Positions 57,401 through 64,000 of a stretch of DNA of 64,000 bases are shown here, piece after piece. Source of the DNA: Prevotella sp. oral taxon 475 (GTDB lineage Bacteria > Bacteroidota > Bacteroidia > Bacteroidales > Bacteroidaceae); contig NZ_CP072334.1 of assembly GCF_018127805.1 (NCBI RefSeq), positions 908,001 to 972,000 on the forward strand. Direction: 5' to 3'. The notes below the pieces were generated by a model that saw only the letters and a list, made by a program, of their open reading frames with translations, was not told the origin of the DNA and searched no databases. The position numbers and the translations under genes are program-made. The first letter of the stretch is position 1, and each line of letters starts with the position of its first letter.

Positions 57401-59952
57401 GTCCGGGTCGTCGTTGGGATGCATCGCTCTACATCGGTCCGTCATTGGCATTGGGCAAGGAGGGAACGCAGCTGGCTTGGAATTTTGGAGGTATTCTCTC
57501 CTATCAGCTCAGTCGCAGCTTGGCTCTCTTCTATAGCCACACCGTCTATCGGATGAGCAAAGAACGTTACAAGACGGCACAGGTATATCGCACGCCGGGA
57601 ACGATTGTCAATAGCTTGAACGTCGGTGTGCTGTACAATCTCAATCGTCCTGCTTTCGGCAAGGAAGGGCTCTTGGTTACCGATTATACCCGTCAGCCTT
57701 TGTTCCTCGAGTATAGCATAGGTCCGGCTTGGTTCAACAAGCTTGATCTCTCCATGGGAAGTTCGTTGGGTTATACCGCCAATGCCAATATCGGTTGGTG
57801 GCTGAACTCGGCAATCGGTGTTCGTGGTGGCGTTCATATCAGCAATGCCGACTGGACACACGATGCTACCGGAGCACCCCGCAAGAATCAGTTAGGATTC
57901 TTAGCCGGAACGCTCGACTTGATGTTCAACCCGTTGGGTATGACTCATATTTACGACTGGAATCAACCTATGGGCTTCAACCTCTTTGCTGGAGCAGGAA
58001 TGGGTAAGATTCGTTTTGTTACGGCCAAGGACAAGGCCTACGAAGGTCGGTTCAGAGAGTTCCGCATGGGTGCTCAGTTCTGGGTAAAACTCTGCAACGA
58101 CCTGCGCCTGAACATCGAGCCCACTTATTCCATGTTAGGAGGATTCAGTGGTGCAAAGGTCGTGGATAAGACCGACGAGTTGGCCATGAAAGTTGGTGTG
58201 TCGATGCTGTTACGCGATAAGAGTAATGATAAGAAGGATGATGCTGCAGAGGTAGAGTCGCCCAATGGTTTCTTCCTCGGAGCCGGACTCGGTTGGAACA
58301 CCACCGTGCATACTTGGCGTCCCACAGGACAAGGGTTCCAACTGTTAAAGAATGGTTTGTTCTTTGGTGGCTATAAGGTGAATGAGTATCATGCCGTACG
58401 TTTGAGTGGTGAATATCTCACCGACAAAGTATGGGATTCTTACGGTCGTGGCGACATGACGGCACAGAAATTCGATAACACCTTGCTTTCGCTCGACTAT
58501 CAGTTCAACATCTTCAACGCCTTTGCCGGCATTCGTCCGGGGCGTCGTTGGGGAGCCTCGCTCTACACCGGTCCTACATTGGCATTGGGCAAGGCAGGAA
58601 CGCAGTTTGCTTGGAACTTCGGTGGAATCCTCACCTACAATGTCAGCCGCAACTTGGCTCTCTTCTATAGCCATACGATTTATCGCCTGAGCAAGGAGCG
58701 TTACAATACGCCACAGGTGTACCGCACCCCAGGAACGATTGTCAATAGCTTGAATCTCGGTGTGATGTACAACATCAACAAGGCGGCCTTCGGTAAAGAA
58801 GGTGCATTGGTGGCCGACTATGCTCACCAGCCGGTATTCTTCGAGTACAGTGTAGGTACAGCGATGTTCAACAAGGTAGACCTCTCTATGGCTGGAACAA
58901 CTGGCTATAACGCCAATGCCAATTTGGGTTGGTGGCTCAACTCGGCACTCGGGTTCCGTGGTGGTGTGCAGATTAGTAATGCCGACTGGTCTTATGATGC
59001 CGTAGAACAGCGCACCAATCAGTTGGGTTATTTTGCCGGAACGCTCGACCTCATGTTCAATCCGCTTGGTTTCAAGCGCATTTACAATTGGAATGCTCCT
59101 GCCGGGTTCAACCTCTTCCTTGGAGGCGGCTTGGGTAAGATTCGTTTTGTCACTGGTCGTGAGCAGGCCTACGAGAGCAAATTCCGTGAGCTGCGTCTTG
59201 GTACACAGTTCTGGCTACGTTTGGCACAGGGATTACGCCTCAACTTCGAGCCCACTTATTCGATCATGGGCGGATTCGAGGATGACAACCGACCCGTTGC
59301 CAGAACCAACGAACTGGCCCTCAAGTTAGGTATGTCTGTCATGCTCAACGATAAGGCTGCCGATAAGAAGGGCGAGCAATACACGGGCGAAGACTATGCC
59401 TCTACTGGTTTCTTCCTTGGAGCCGGTGCAGGTTGGAACACCGCTGTTCATACTTGGCGCACGGCCGGACAAAGCTCGTCGCCCATTAAGAACGGATTGT
59501 TCTTTGCCGGATTTAAGTTTGACGACTACAGTGCAGTGCGTGCCAGCGGTGAATATCTCACCGATAAGGTTACTACCAAGTATGGTGCAACCGCCATTGA
59601 TCAAAAGTTCAACAACACGCTTGTGTCACTGGGCTACCAGTTCGATATTCTTAATGCGCTGGGTGGCATCAATCCTTCGCGTCGTTGGGATGTAGGTCTC
59701 TACACCGGTCCTTCGCTCGCTTTGGGCGACAAAGGCACGGAGTTTGCTTGGCACTTCGGTGGTACTTTCAGCTATCACATCAGTCGCACTCTTTCGCTCT
59801 TCTATAACCATATGGTTTACCGCATGAGCAAAGAACGCTACCAGTCGTTGCAGATTTACCGCACGCCGGGTACTTTCGTCAACAGCCTCAACTTCGGTTT
59901 GATGTTGAGCATCGGTTCTCGTTCAAAAACGAATAACGCGAGCCGCCGATAA
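54445..59952 (+). CDS. giant tandem outer-membrane beta-barrel protein (about nine 8-strand modules)
   Basis: A 1835-residue protein with a signal peptide (MKKRFFVVLTAMVLPLISEAK) and no domain other than amphipathic beta-strands. The first module (about residues 90-310) is distinct. Then modules alternate: A begins at about 318, 707, 1085 and 1463 (start like PLMFEYSVGPVWYN), and B at about 518, 897, 1275 and 1655 (start like GFFFGAGLGWNTTVHTW). A and B are each about 190 residues with eight predicted strands. An A+B pair repeats every 378 residues, and copies are very similar. Charged linkers (such as DKSNDKKENEAAED) join A to B; short ones join B to A. It could form nine small barrels or one 8-strand plus four 16-strand barrels. 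I know of no family of this form. Last gene of the operon. Confidence 0.85.
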   Translation: MKKRFFVVLTAMVLPLISEAKVLSLASNNNVYTNIPSVVLQRDTVVKDLEDLEAMMPDTVLQPDTIVVSLPAPKGYNGLKFVLDRRHRYVGDKFIDKGLLGHTYLDFGGGVTNYLQNGSFRYTPFANLHLGLGKDLSPMSSLRLSVEGSWGFTKGEGTISSLTTFKSLGVNVDYLFNFTNYMLGYRPERPLTVSGVMGLGLQTAKLSATELSSVTNYVQTSGFSYGARFGLQFKYATSPHAFLALEPFVKVGSRKQDLVPGSKFDRMDFGYGANLSYIWYFWPELSKQKDAGDFMKRFEEGERFFYETYAKKHWRRPMFFDYSIGPVFYNHTALPMGKSVGYTANAYFGWWLSSAIGLRTGLHISNADWTNNSSVVGFRLPSKSLLGTRGAVLDFLFNPFGFKRNYDWDSKVGMNLIAGYEFGRIKVVNPAHNDYVKGNYVGYRLGSQLWMKLTNDLRLNIEPTYSFLEFYKGTSERKQFDELALKLGLTVLFRDNFSREKFNLDSIEVKDRYAQQQGFFFGLGMGWNTTVHTWRYANGNNPLLKNGVLFGGYNLNEYHGIRLSGEYLSDQVAVPATFGGGVQNETLRNTVLSLDYQLNLLNAVAGYNPYRRWGTYIYGGPALALGSGGTAFALNFGGMLTYQVNRDLALFYSHTVYRMPKDRYVFSQVYRKEGTFVNSLNVGLLYNFNRPAFGENGALVADYSHQPLMFEYSVGPVWYNNVENSMGSSLGYTANANIGWWLNSFVGARAGVHISNADWAHDAFMPRKNQLGFFAGTLDLMLNPMGITRIYNWNQPAGFNLFIGAGLGKVRFVTDSKSAYESKFRELRLGAQFWLKLTDDLRLNLEPTYSMLGGFTGAKVVDKADELAMKVGVSMLLRDKSNDKKENEAAEDYRPNGFFFGAGLGWNTTVHTWRPTGQGFQLLKNGLFFGGYKVNEYHGLRLSGEYLADKVWNDLGGGNMVAQKFNNTLLSLDYQFDIFNALAGIRPGRRWDASLYIGPSLALGKEGTQLAWNFGGILSYQLSRSLALFYSHTVYRMSKERYKTAQVYRTPGTIVNSLNVGVLYNLNRPAFGKEGLLVTDYTRQPLFLEYSIGPAWFNKLDLSMGSSLGYTANANIGWWLNSAIGVRGGVHISNADWTHDATGAPRKNQLGFLAGTLDLMFNPLGMTHIYDWNQPMGFNLFAGAGMGKIRFVTAKDKAYEGRFREFRMGAQFWVKLCNDLRLNIEPTYSMLGGFSGAKVVDKTDELAMKVGVSMLLRDKSNDKKDDAAEVESPNGFFLGAGLGWNTTVHTWRPTGQGFQLLKNGLFFGGYKVNEYHAVRLSGEYLTDKVWDSYGRGDMTAQKFDNTLLSLDYQFNIFNAFAGIRPGRRWGASLYTGPTLALGKAGTQFAWNFGGILTYNVSRNLALFYSHTIYRLSKERYNTPQVYRTPGTIVNSLNLGVMYNINKAAFGKEGALVADYAHQPVFFEYSVGTAMFNKVDLSMAGTTGYNANANLGWWLNSALGFRGGVQISNADWSYDAVEQRTNQLGYFAGTLDLMFNPLGFKRIYNWNAPAGFNLFLGGGLGKIRFVTGREQAYESKFRELRLGTQFWLRLAQGLRLNFEPTYSIMGGFEDDNRPVARTNELALKLGMSVMLNDKAADKKGEQYTGEDYASTGFFLGAGAGWNTAVHTWRTAGQSSSPIKNGLFFAGFKFDDYSAVRASGEYLTDKVTTKYGATAIDQKFNNTLVSLGYQFDILNALGGINPSRRWDVGLYTGPSLALGDKGTEFAWHFGGTFSYHISRTLSLFYNHMVYRMSKERYQSLQIYRTPGTFVNSLNFGLMLSIGSRSKTNNASRR
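55396..59949 (+). repeat. four intragenic A+B module repeats of about 1134 bp
   Basis: The pair begins at about 55396 (A1), 56563 (A2), 57697 (A3) and 58831 (A4), with B halves from 55996, 57133, 58267 and 59407. The A2-A3 and A3-A4 steps are exactly 1134 bp. Nearly identical blocks of DNA (for example around CGCGACAAGAGCAATGATAA, present in A2 and, with small changes, A3) make recombination between copies likely. Confidence 0.88.
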
Positions 59953-59995
59953 AACAAGCTTTGCATCTTTTCTGTAAGTTGCAGTGGATACAAGC

Positions 59996-60036
59996 AGAGC
60001 CGCTTTAGTCATCACATTTTTGACTAAAGCGGCTCT
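59996..60036 (+). terminator. terminator of the envelope operon
   Basis: A perfect 16-bp stem (59996-60011 with 60021-60036, starting AGAGCCGCTTTAGTCA) followed by TTTGTTTG, 44 bases past the stop. Confidence 0.88.
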
Positions 60037-60061
60037 TTTGTTTGCGGAAAGAGAGGGGTTA

Positions 60062-60093
60062 TTTGGTCATTTCAGAAGAATGTGCTACCTTTG
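60062..60093 (+). promoter_or_regulatory. promoter P1 of the fimbrillin locus
   Basis: TTTG (60062-60065), 20 bases, TACCTTTG (60086-60093). Both boxes are perfect. The first protein gene lies some 660 bases downstream, so the leader is very long. Confidence 0.7.
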
Positions 60094-60218
60094 CCGCCGT
60101 GTTTGAGGCCATATCGCAAAGGATATATATATAAGATAATGTGTAGCGTGCATCTCCATACAGGTATCACAGTGGGGCAGAAAAGGGCGAACTTTTCTGC
60201 ATCTTTTAACGCCGATTG

Positions 60219-60297
<79 letters not shown>

Positions 60298-60369
60298 GTT
60301 CGCACCTATTGTAGTGTAACACTTTTTAGCTTTCTCTTACGCGCGCGCGAAGCGAGCGCAACCCCTATC

Positions 60370-60650
60370 AGCAAAGGGCTCTTCGGAGTTCCCTTTGCTT
60401 CTCTTTTCGTGCCCGCTGTTCGCGGCAATGAAAGACAAAATCATACGCCGGTTCGGACTCAGAAACAACCCCTACTACAAGTGGCTTATTCTATTATACG
60501 CAGCATCCATCCGTCGGCTCGGGATGAGCAACAACCCTGTAGGGGTTGGTCTGTTGGTAGAGCAGGGTTGGCGAGTGCAGCGAGCCTACCCTGTTTACAG
60601 CAGGCAGAGAGGGAACAAGGCCGTAGGTCTTGGTCTGTTTCCTCTCTGCC
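60370..60650 (+). other. hairpin-rich leader before the fimbrillin genes
   Basis: Four stems can be drawn. The first is AGCAAAGGG/CCCTTTGCT with an inner CTC-TTCG-GAG tetraloop (60370-60399). The second is CAACCC/GGGTTG at about 60532-60548, whose right arm could instead pair with CAACCCCTAC at 60466. The third is CAGGGT/ACCCTG with inner GGC/GCC (60563-60593). The fourth is a 14-bp stem GGCAGAGAGGGAAC/GTTTCCTCTCTGCC (60603-60650). A 93-codon frame from 60428 crosses them but has no protein-like features. It reads as a structured untranslated leader or small RNA. Confidence 0.45.
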
Positions 60651-60755
60651 GCACAACGATTGTTGGTCCCAGAGAGCATTCCCAGCCCATCCCATACGGG
60701 CATAATTGATCGCATTTTTCCCCCATATGTTTTATCTATAAATTTTCATTGTGTT

Positions 60756-60989
60756 ATGAAAAGAAATCAAGTCAGCGGTCGAGCCTACTGCTCGCCCCAA
60801 ATTCAAATCATGTGTTTGCAACAGGAGGTGGGCCTACTGGCCGCCAGTCCCCAGGTGCAGCCCGGAGGGGGCGGTGGCGGAACCGTTCATGTCAATCCTG
60901 CACCCGAGGATAACGAAGACGGCGACAACGAAGTGGCCGGTGCCAAACCCTGGAGCGGATGGGTTTGGGAGGAAGAGACCATTGAGTAG
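60756..60989 (+). CDS. small Gly-rich, acidic peptide upstream of the fimbrillin gene
   Basis: A 77-residue protein (MKRNQVSGRAYCSPQIQIMCLQQEVGLLAAS, then PQVQPGGGGGG, then an acidic tail ending WVWEEETIE). It has no classical signal peptide. The pattern of short basic start, Pro-Ile, a hydrophobic stretch ending LLAAS and a low-complexity acidic tail is one I associate with small proteins common in Bacteroidales, often placed before large surface lipoprotein genes. Function is unknown. It lies 180 bp before the fimbrillin-like gene, and its stop codon is the first word of a TAGTAAG repeat. A leader-peptide or partner role is possible. Confidence 0.65.
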   Translation: MKRNQVSGRAYCSPQIQIMCLQQEVGLLAASPQVQPGGGGGGTVHVNPAPEDNEDGDNEVAGAKPWSGWVWEEETIE

Positions 60990-61059
60990 TAAGTAGTAAG
61001 AAGTAAAGTAGTAAAGGTAGTAAGTAGTAAAAGAAGTAAGTAGTAAAGTAGTAAGTAGT
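60984..61059. repeat. low-complexity AGTAAGTAGTAAAG repeat
   Basis: Degenerate copies of AGTAGTAAG and AAGTAGTAAAGTAG fill the start of the 180-bp gap between the small peptide gene and the fimbrillin gene. The rest of the gap holds nothing clear. Confidence 0.7.
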
Positions 61060-61169
61060 CGCTTCACGCCCTCTCCGCTAACAACTGCGGATCATCACCG
61101 TCGAGAACAACCGCATAGCGGTGAGATGTGGTAGGGCGAAGCAGGCTACCCCCATAAAGAATAATAACA

Positions 61170-63980
61170 ATGAAACATTCCTATTCCATTCTTCATCGAT
61201 GCCTTGCCGCCATGCTGGCCGGCATCGCCTGTTTGTCCATCGGTTCCTGTGCCGACGACAATACCAGTAACCAACAAGTGCAGGGTGACCGTGGCGTAAA
61301 CGTCTCTTTCGATGTGAGCACCGCACAGGAAAACCGACTGTCCCAGCCGCAGAGTGCCCCCGCCACGCGTGCTGCCATCATTGCCCGCCAGCAGGCACAA
61401 GGCCTTTCGAGTGAAGACCTGGCCACGCGTCGCCTTGAAGTGCAAGGTCTGCCCAACACCTGCCTGATCGAAACTACCACCGAGGGCATCAACGCCGTGC
61501 TGCCCCAACCTGGTACACGGGCCAGCGTGAAAACCGCCATCGACGCCCGCTTCAGTTCGCTGGGCTATCGCAGCGCGACGGCCGGCTTTACGGTGGGCCG
61601 CCCCGAATGGTTCTACAGTGCTCCCACCAACGCTGCCGGTACCTTGGTCACGCCGCTTCAATGGGCCTGGACTCAACGCTATGCCCGCTTCTATGCGGTC
61701 TATCCCGAGGCCACCACGGCCAACGGCATCGCCCTCTCGCCTACCACGCATAGCGGCACCCCTTATCTCGATTTCGAGGTCAAGCCGAACATCACCGACC
61801 AAGTCGACCTCATGGTGGCCTGTTCGGGCGAAGTAGAGTATGCCACACGCCACCAAGCCCCCAAGACCAACCTCGAGTTCTATCACGCCCTCACGGCCGT
61901 GAAGATCGCTGTAGGTCAGAACCTCTCGTGGAACAAACACATCACGAAGGTAGAACTGCGCAACGCCTGCAGCAAAGGTCGGCTTCAACTCACGGATAGC
62001 ACCAACGGTAAGGGCTTGCAATGGACAGTGGATGCCGGCTCGAAAACGAACTTCTCGCTCGCCCTGGGCATTCCTGGCATCAGCACGAGCAGTCTGCCCA
62101 ATCAGGTGCTCGTAGGTAAGGATAACGACAGTTATACGTTCTACATGCTTCCGCAATCCTTGGCTGGCATCACCCTTCATATTGAGTTCAGCGATGCAGC
62201 CAACATCAACATTCCTTTGAGCGGTACCTGGCGACCTGCCACCACGCGTACCTACAAACTGAGCAACACCACCAGCAATTGGAACTATAGCTTTACGGTG
62301 ACGAGCCCCACCACCGCTGCAGCCTACAACGAGACCAACGGCGGCACGTACACTGTGGAGAGCTTCCGCACCGACCCTTCCGATCCCAGTGTGAAACACG
62401 CAGTAGGATGGAAGATTGTAGGCTACGAGGAATACAACTATGCCACGAACGCCTGGGAGGACAAAGGCATGAACAAGCCCGACTGGTTGGAGGGCTTGAG
62501 TAACGTCCGCACCCAAACCGAGAACTATACGGCAGCCGATCAGGGGCAGGCGACGATCAAGAAGATGCCTATGAAAGACCTGCTCAAAGAGCGCAACGAT
62601 GCCCTCAAGCTTGGTCCCAAGGGCACTTCCTCCGCCTATTACGACCTTTCGATGCATGACATCAAGGGCAACGCCCGCGCTACGCGCAGCACGGCCAACT
62701 GCTATGTCATCTCTCACCCGGGCTTTTACAAACTGCCCTTGGTGTATGGCAACGCCATTACTAATGGAATAAACAATACCGCGTCCTACACCTATAACGG
62801 CAGCCTCACCGACCCTAACATTGGCTACGTGTTGAAGAACTTTAAAGACCATAATGGTCAGAACATCACCGACCCGTGGATTGAAAAGACGAACGGCGGA
62901 GCCAACAACGGCATCGATGGTGCACAGATTGTTTGGGAAGACGAGAAAGACTTGGTACACTTCGATGCCAATCCCATTGAACGTAGTGGCAATGAAACCT
63001 ACTTAAAGTTCGAAGTAAAGGCGGCCGATATCAAAAGCGGCAATGCCGTGGTGGCGGTCAAGAAAGGCAATATCATCGTATGGTCTTGGCACTTGTGGTT
63101 TGCACCCGATTATGTACTCGACCCCATCCCCGTGATCAACCACAGCGGCTCTCATACCTATAACTTCTCCACCGAAAATCTGGGTTGGAAATGCACCTCT
63201 TGGAATGGTTCAGTTCAGCAACAGCCTCGTCGGGTAAAAGTGCGCATTCAGCAGTTAGTCTCTCATCAGCCGGGCGACATCGTTATCACGCAGCATCCCG
63301 GTAGCACAAAAGTGGGTTATAACACGTTCTACCAGTGGGGTCGCAAGGATGCTTTCCCCGGTGGATTGACCGGAAACACTGAGCCTACTCTCTATCCCGT
63401 CGGTCAGCTGTTCAAGAAGAACGAGGGCGACAACATGTCCATCACCAATGGTATTCAAAACCCCGGTAGCTTCTACACTTCGGGTACTTCCTGGTCTAGC
63501 AATCCTCCTGCGGGTTACTCTTATTATAACCTATGGTCTGCCAATAATACCACAACGCAGATTCCTAATACCGGTAATGACCTTCCCGTGGTCAAAACGG
63601 TTTACGACCCCAGTCCTGTCGGCTTCCACCTGCCTGCCAACAACGCCTTCACACGGTTTACCACTACAGGACTCAATTCCACTAAGGCAGAAGAAATGAA
63701 CGTGCAGGGTACAAAAGATGCCACCAACTTCAATACTAACTTTGGTTGGAACTTCTTTACCGACGGCAGCAATACCTCTACGATCTTTTTCCCCGCTTCG
63801 GGCAGTCGTGCCAACAACGATGGTTCGCTCGGCAGCGTGAGAACTGCCGGTTGGTATTGGTCGGCCGTTCCGAGCAGCATGAGTGACGCTTGCTTCCTGT
63901 TCTTCATCTCGAATCCCGTGGTTCCGCTGAATATCGACACTCGGTGTTATGGTTTGACCGTGCGGCCCGTGACGGAATAA
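61170..63980 (+). CDS. fimbrillin-family (Mfa-like) surface lipoprotein with a FISUMP-like C-terminus
   Basis: A 936-residue lipoprotein (signal ending LSIGSC, Cys27). The region after it resembles fimbrillin-like proteins: PATRAAI, then a beta-sandwich stretch with PEWFYSAP, WTQRYARFYAVYP, VDLMVACSGEV and FYHALTAVKIAVGQN (about 40-370), as in Mfa-type subunits. The middle (about 370-680) is beta-rich and unassigned. The C-terminal 130 or so residues (DPSPVGFHLPANNAF, then GWYWSAVPSS and CYGLTVRPVTE) look like a fibrobacter-major-paralogous (FISUMP) domain. It is probably surface-exposed and may be a large tip or adhesin subunit. It is GC-rich compared with the operon before it. No other fimbrial genes are in view. 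Confidence 0.82.
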   Translation: MKHSYSILHRCLAAMLAGIACLSIGSCADDNTSNQQVQGDRGVNVSFDVSTAQENRLSQPQSAPATRAAIIARQQAQGLSSEDLATRRLEVQGLPNTCLIETTTEGINAVLPQPGTRASVKTAIDARFSSLGYRSATAGFTVGRPEWFYSAPTNAAGTLVTPLQWAWTQRYARFYAVYPEATTANGIALSPTTHSGTPYLDFEVKPNITDQVDLMVACSGEVEYATRHQAPKTNLEFYHALTAVKIAVGQNLSWNKHITKVELRNACSKGRLQLTDSTNGKGLQWTVDAGSKTNFSLALGIPGISTSSLPNQVLVGKDNDSYTFYMLPQSLAGITLHIEFSDAANINIPLSGTWRPATTRTYKLSNTTSNWNYSFTVTSPTTAAAYNETNGGTYTVESFRTDPSDPSVKHAVGWKIVGYEEYNYATNAWEDKGMNKPDWLEGLSNVRTQTENYTAADQGQATIKKMPMKDLLKERNDALKLGPKGTSSAYYDLSMHDIKGNARATRSTANCYVISHPGFYKLPLVYGNAITNGINNTASYTYNGSLTDPNIGYVLKNFKDHNGQNITDPWIEKTNGGANNGIDGAQIVWEDEKDLVHFDANPIERSGNETYLKFEVKAADIKSGNAVVAVKKGNIIVWSWHLWFAPDYVLDPIPVINHSGSHTYNFSTENLGWKCTSWNGSVQQQPRRVKVRIQQLVSHQPGDIVITQHPGSTKVGYNTFYQWGRKDAFPGGLTGNTEPTLYPVGQLFKKNEGDNMSITNGIQNPGSFYTSGTSWSSNPPAGYSYYNLWSANNTTTQIPNTGNDLPVVKTVYDPSPVGFHLPANNAFTRFTTTGLNSTKAEEMNVQGTKDATNFNTNFGWNFFTDGSNTSTIFFPASGSRANNDGSLGSVRTAGWYWSAVPSSMSDACFLFFISNPVVPLNIDTRCYGLTVRPVTE

Positions 63981-64000
63981 GACATCAAAACGGCTTATAA

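Noticed and set aside
60428..60709. 93-codon frame in the leader
   Set aside because: It crosses at least three strong hairpins and reads as low-information sequence. I treat the region as structured leader; conservation would be needed to revive it.
61146..62960. 604-codon minus-strand frame
   Set aside because: It is the shadow of the fimbrillin-like gene, which has a signal peptide, lipobox and recognisable domains on the plus strand.

Overview
The window comes from a Bacteroidota chromosome, most like a Prevotella-group member of the Bacteroidales. Four things point there: many promoters of the TTTG-N18-20-TAnnTTTG type, a SusC/SusD pair, homologues of the type IX secretion (T9SS) proteins PorX, PorW/SprE and GldE, and a fimbrillin-like surface lipoprotein behind a small acidic peptide. 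No insertion sequence, CRISPR array or phage gene was seen. Base composition is near 50% GC over most of the window, visibly lower (about 40% by eye) over roughly 47.3-54.4 kb, and higher over the last 3 kb.

Layout. 0-3.8 kb: start of cysK, a CCA-adding enzyme, a stand-alone AICAR transformylase, and a 41-bp tandem repeat array beside a bidirectional terminator. 3.8-9.8 kb (minus strand): a SusC/SusD pair with a TlpA-type thioredoxin protein. 10.6-15.1 kb (minus): an M23 peptidase with one degenerate LytM domain, pgeF, obg, adk, hpt. 15.2-22.3 kb (plus): a tripartite RND efflux system and an LpxA homologue. 22.6-34.1 kb (plus): nhaD, a GNAT acetyltransferase, NAD(P)HX repair enzyme, a DUF4831 protein, a thioredoxin lipoprotein, B12-dependent ribonucleotide reductase, folB, a murein amidase and an MCE protein. 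34.2-41.8 kb (minus): tsaE, porX, a PorW/SprE-like TPR lipoprotein, a metal ABC permease, a small membrane protein, aroA. 41.9-43.4 kb: micro-ORFs, a lipoprotein gene and a structured RNA candidate. 43.8-47.3 kb (plus): four tRNAs apparently read through into an unknown gene, ssb, gldE and a phosphopantetheinyl transferase.

47.4-60 kb is the most unusual part. A gene for a secreted Ala/Lys-rich helical protein is followed by a five-gene envelope operon: a TPR protein, a barrel protein with a long coiled-coil tail, a small barrel protein, an OmpA-like/helical-repeat protein, and a 1835-residue protein made of about nine consecutive 8-strand outer-membrane beta-barrel modules, eight of them in four near-identical A+B pairs. 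I know of no described system with this make-up. After it comes a second striking locus: a promoter, a probable duplicate of that promoter interrupted at its -7 box by a 23-unit AC microsatellite, a hairpin-rich leader, a small acidic peptide gene and a 936-residue fimbrillin-like lipoprotein. This looks like a candidate variable surface-antigen locus.

Between the genes lie several repeat families: four copies of a dispersed element built on a 22-bp unit, a separate 22-bp-period array of small palindromes, the 41-bp array, and low-complexity words that run into the ends of neighbouring genes.
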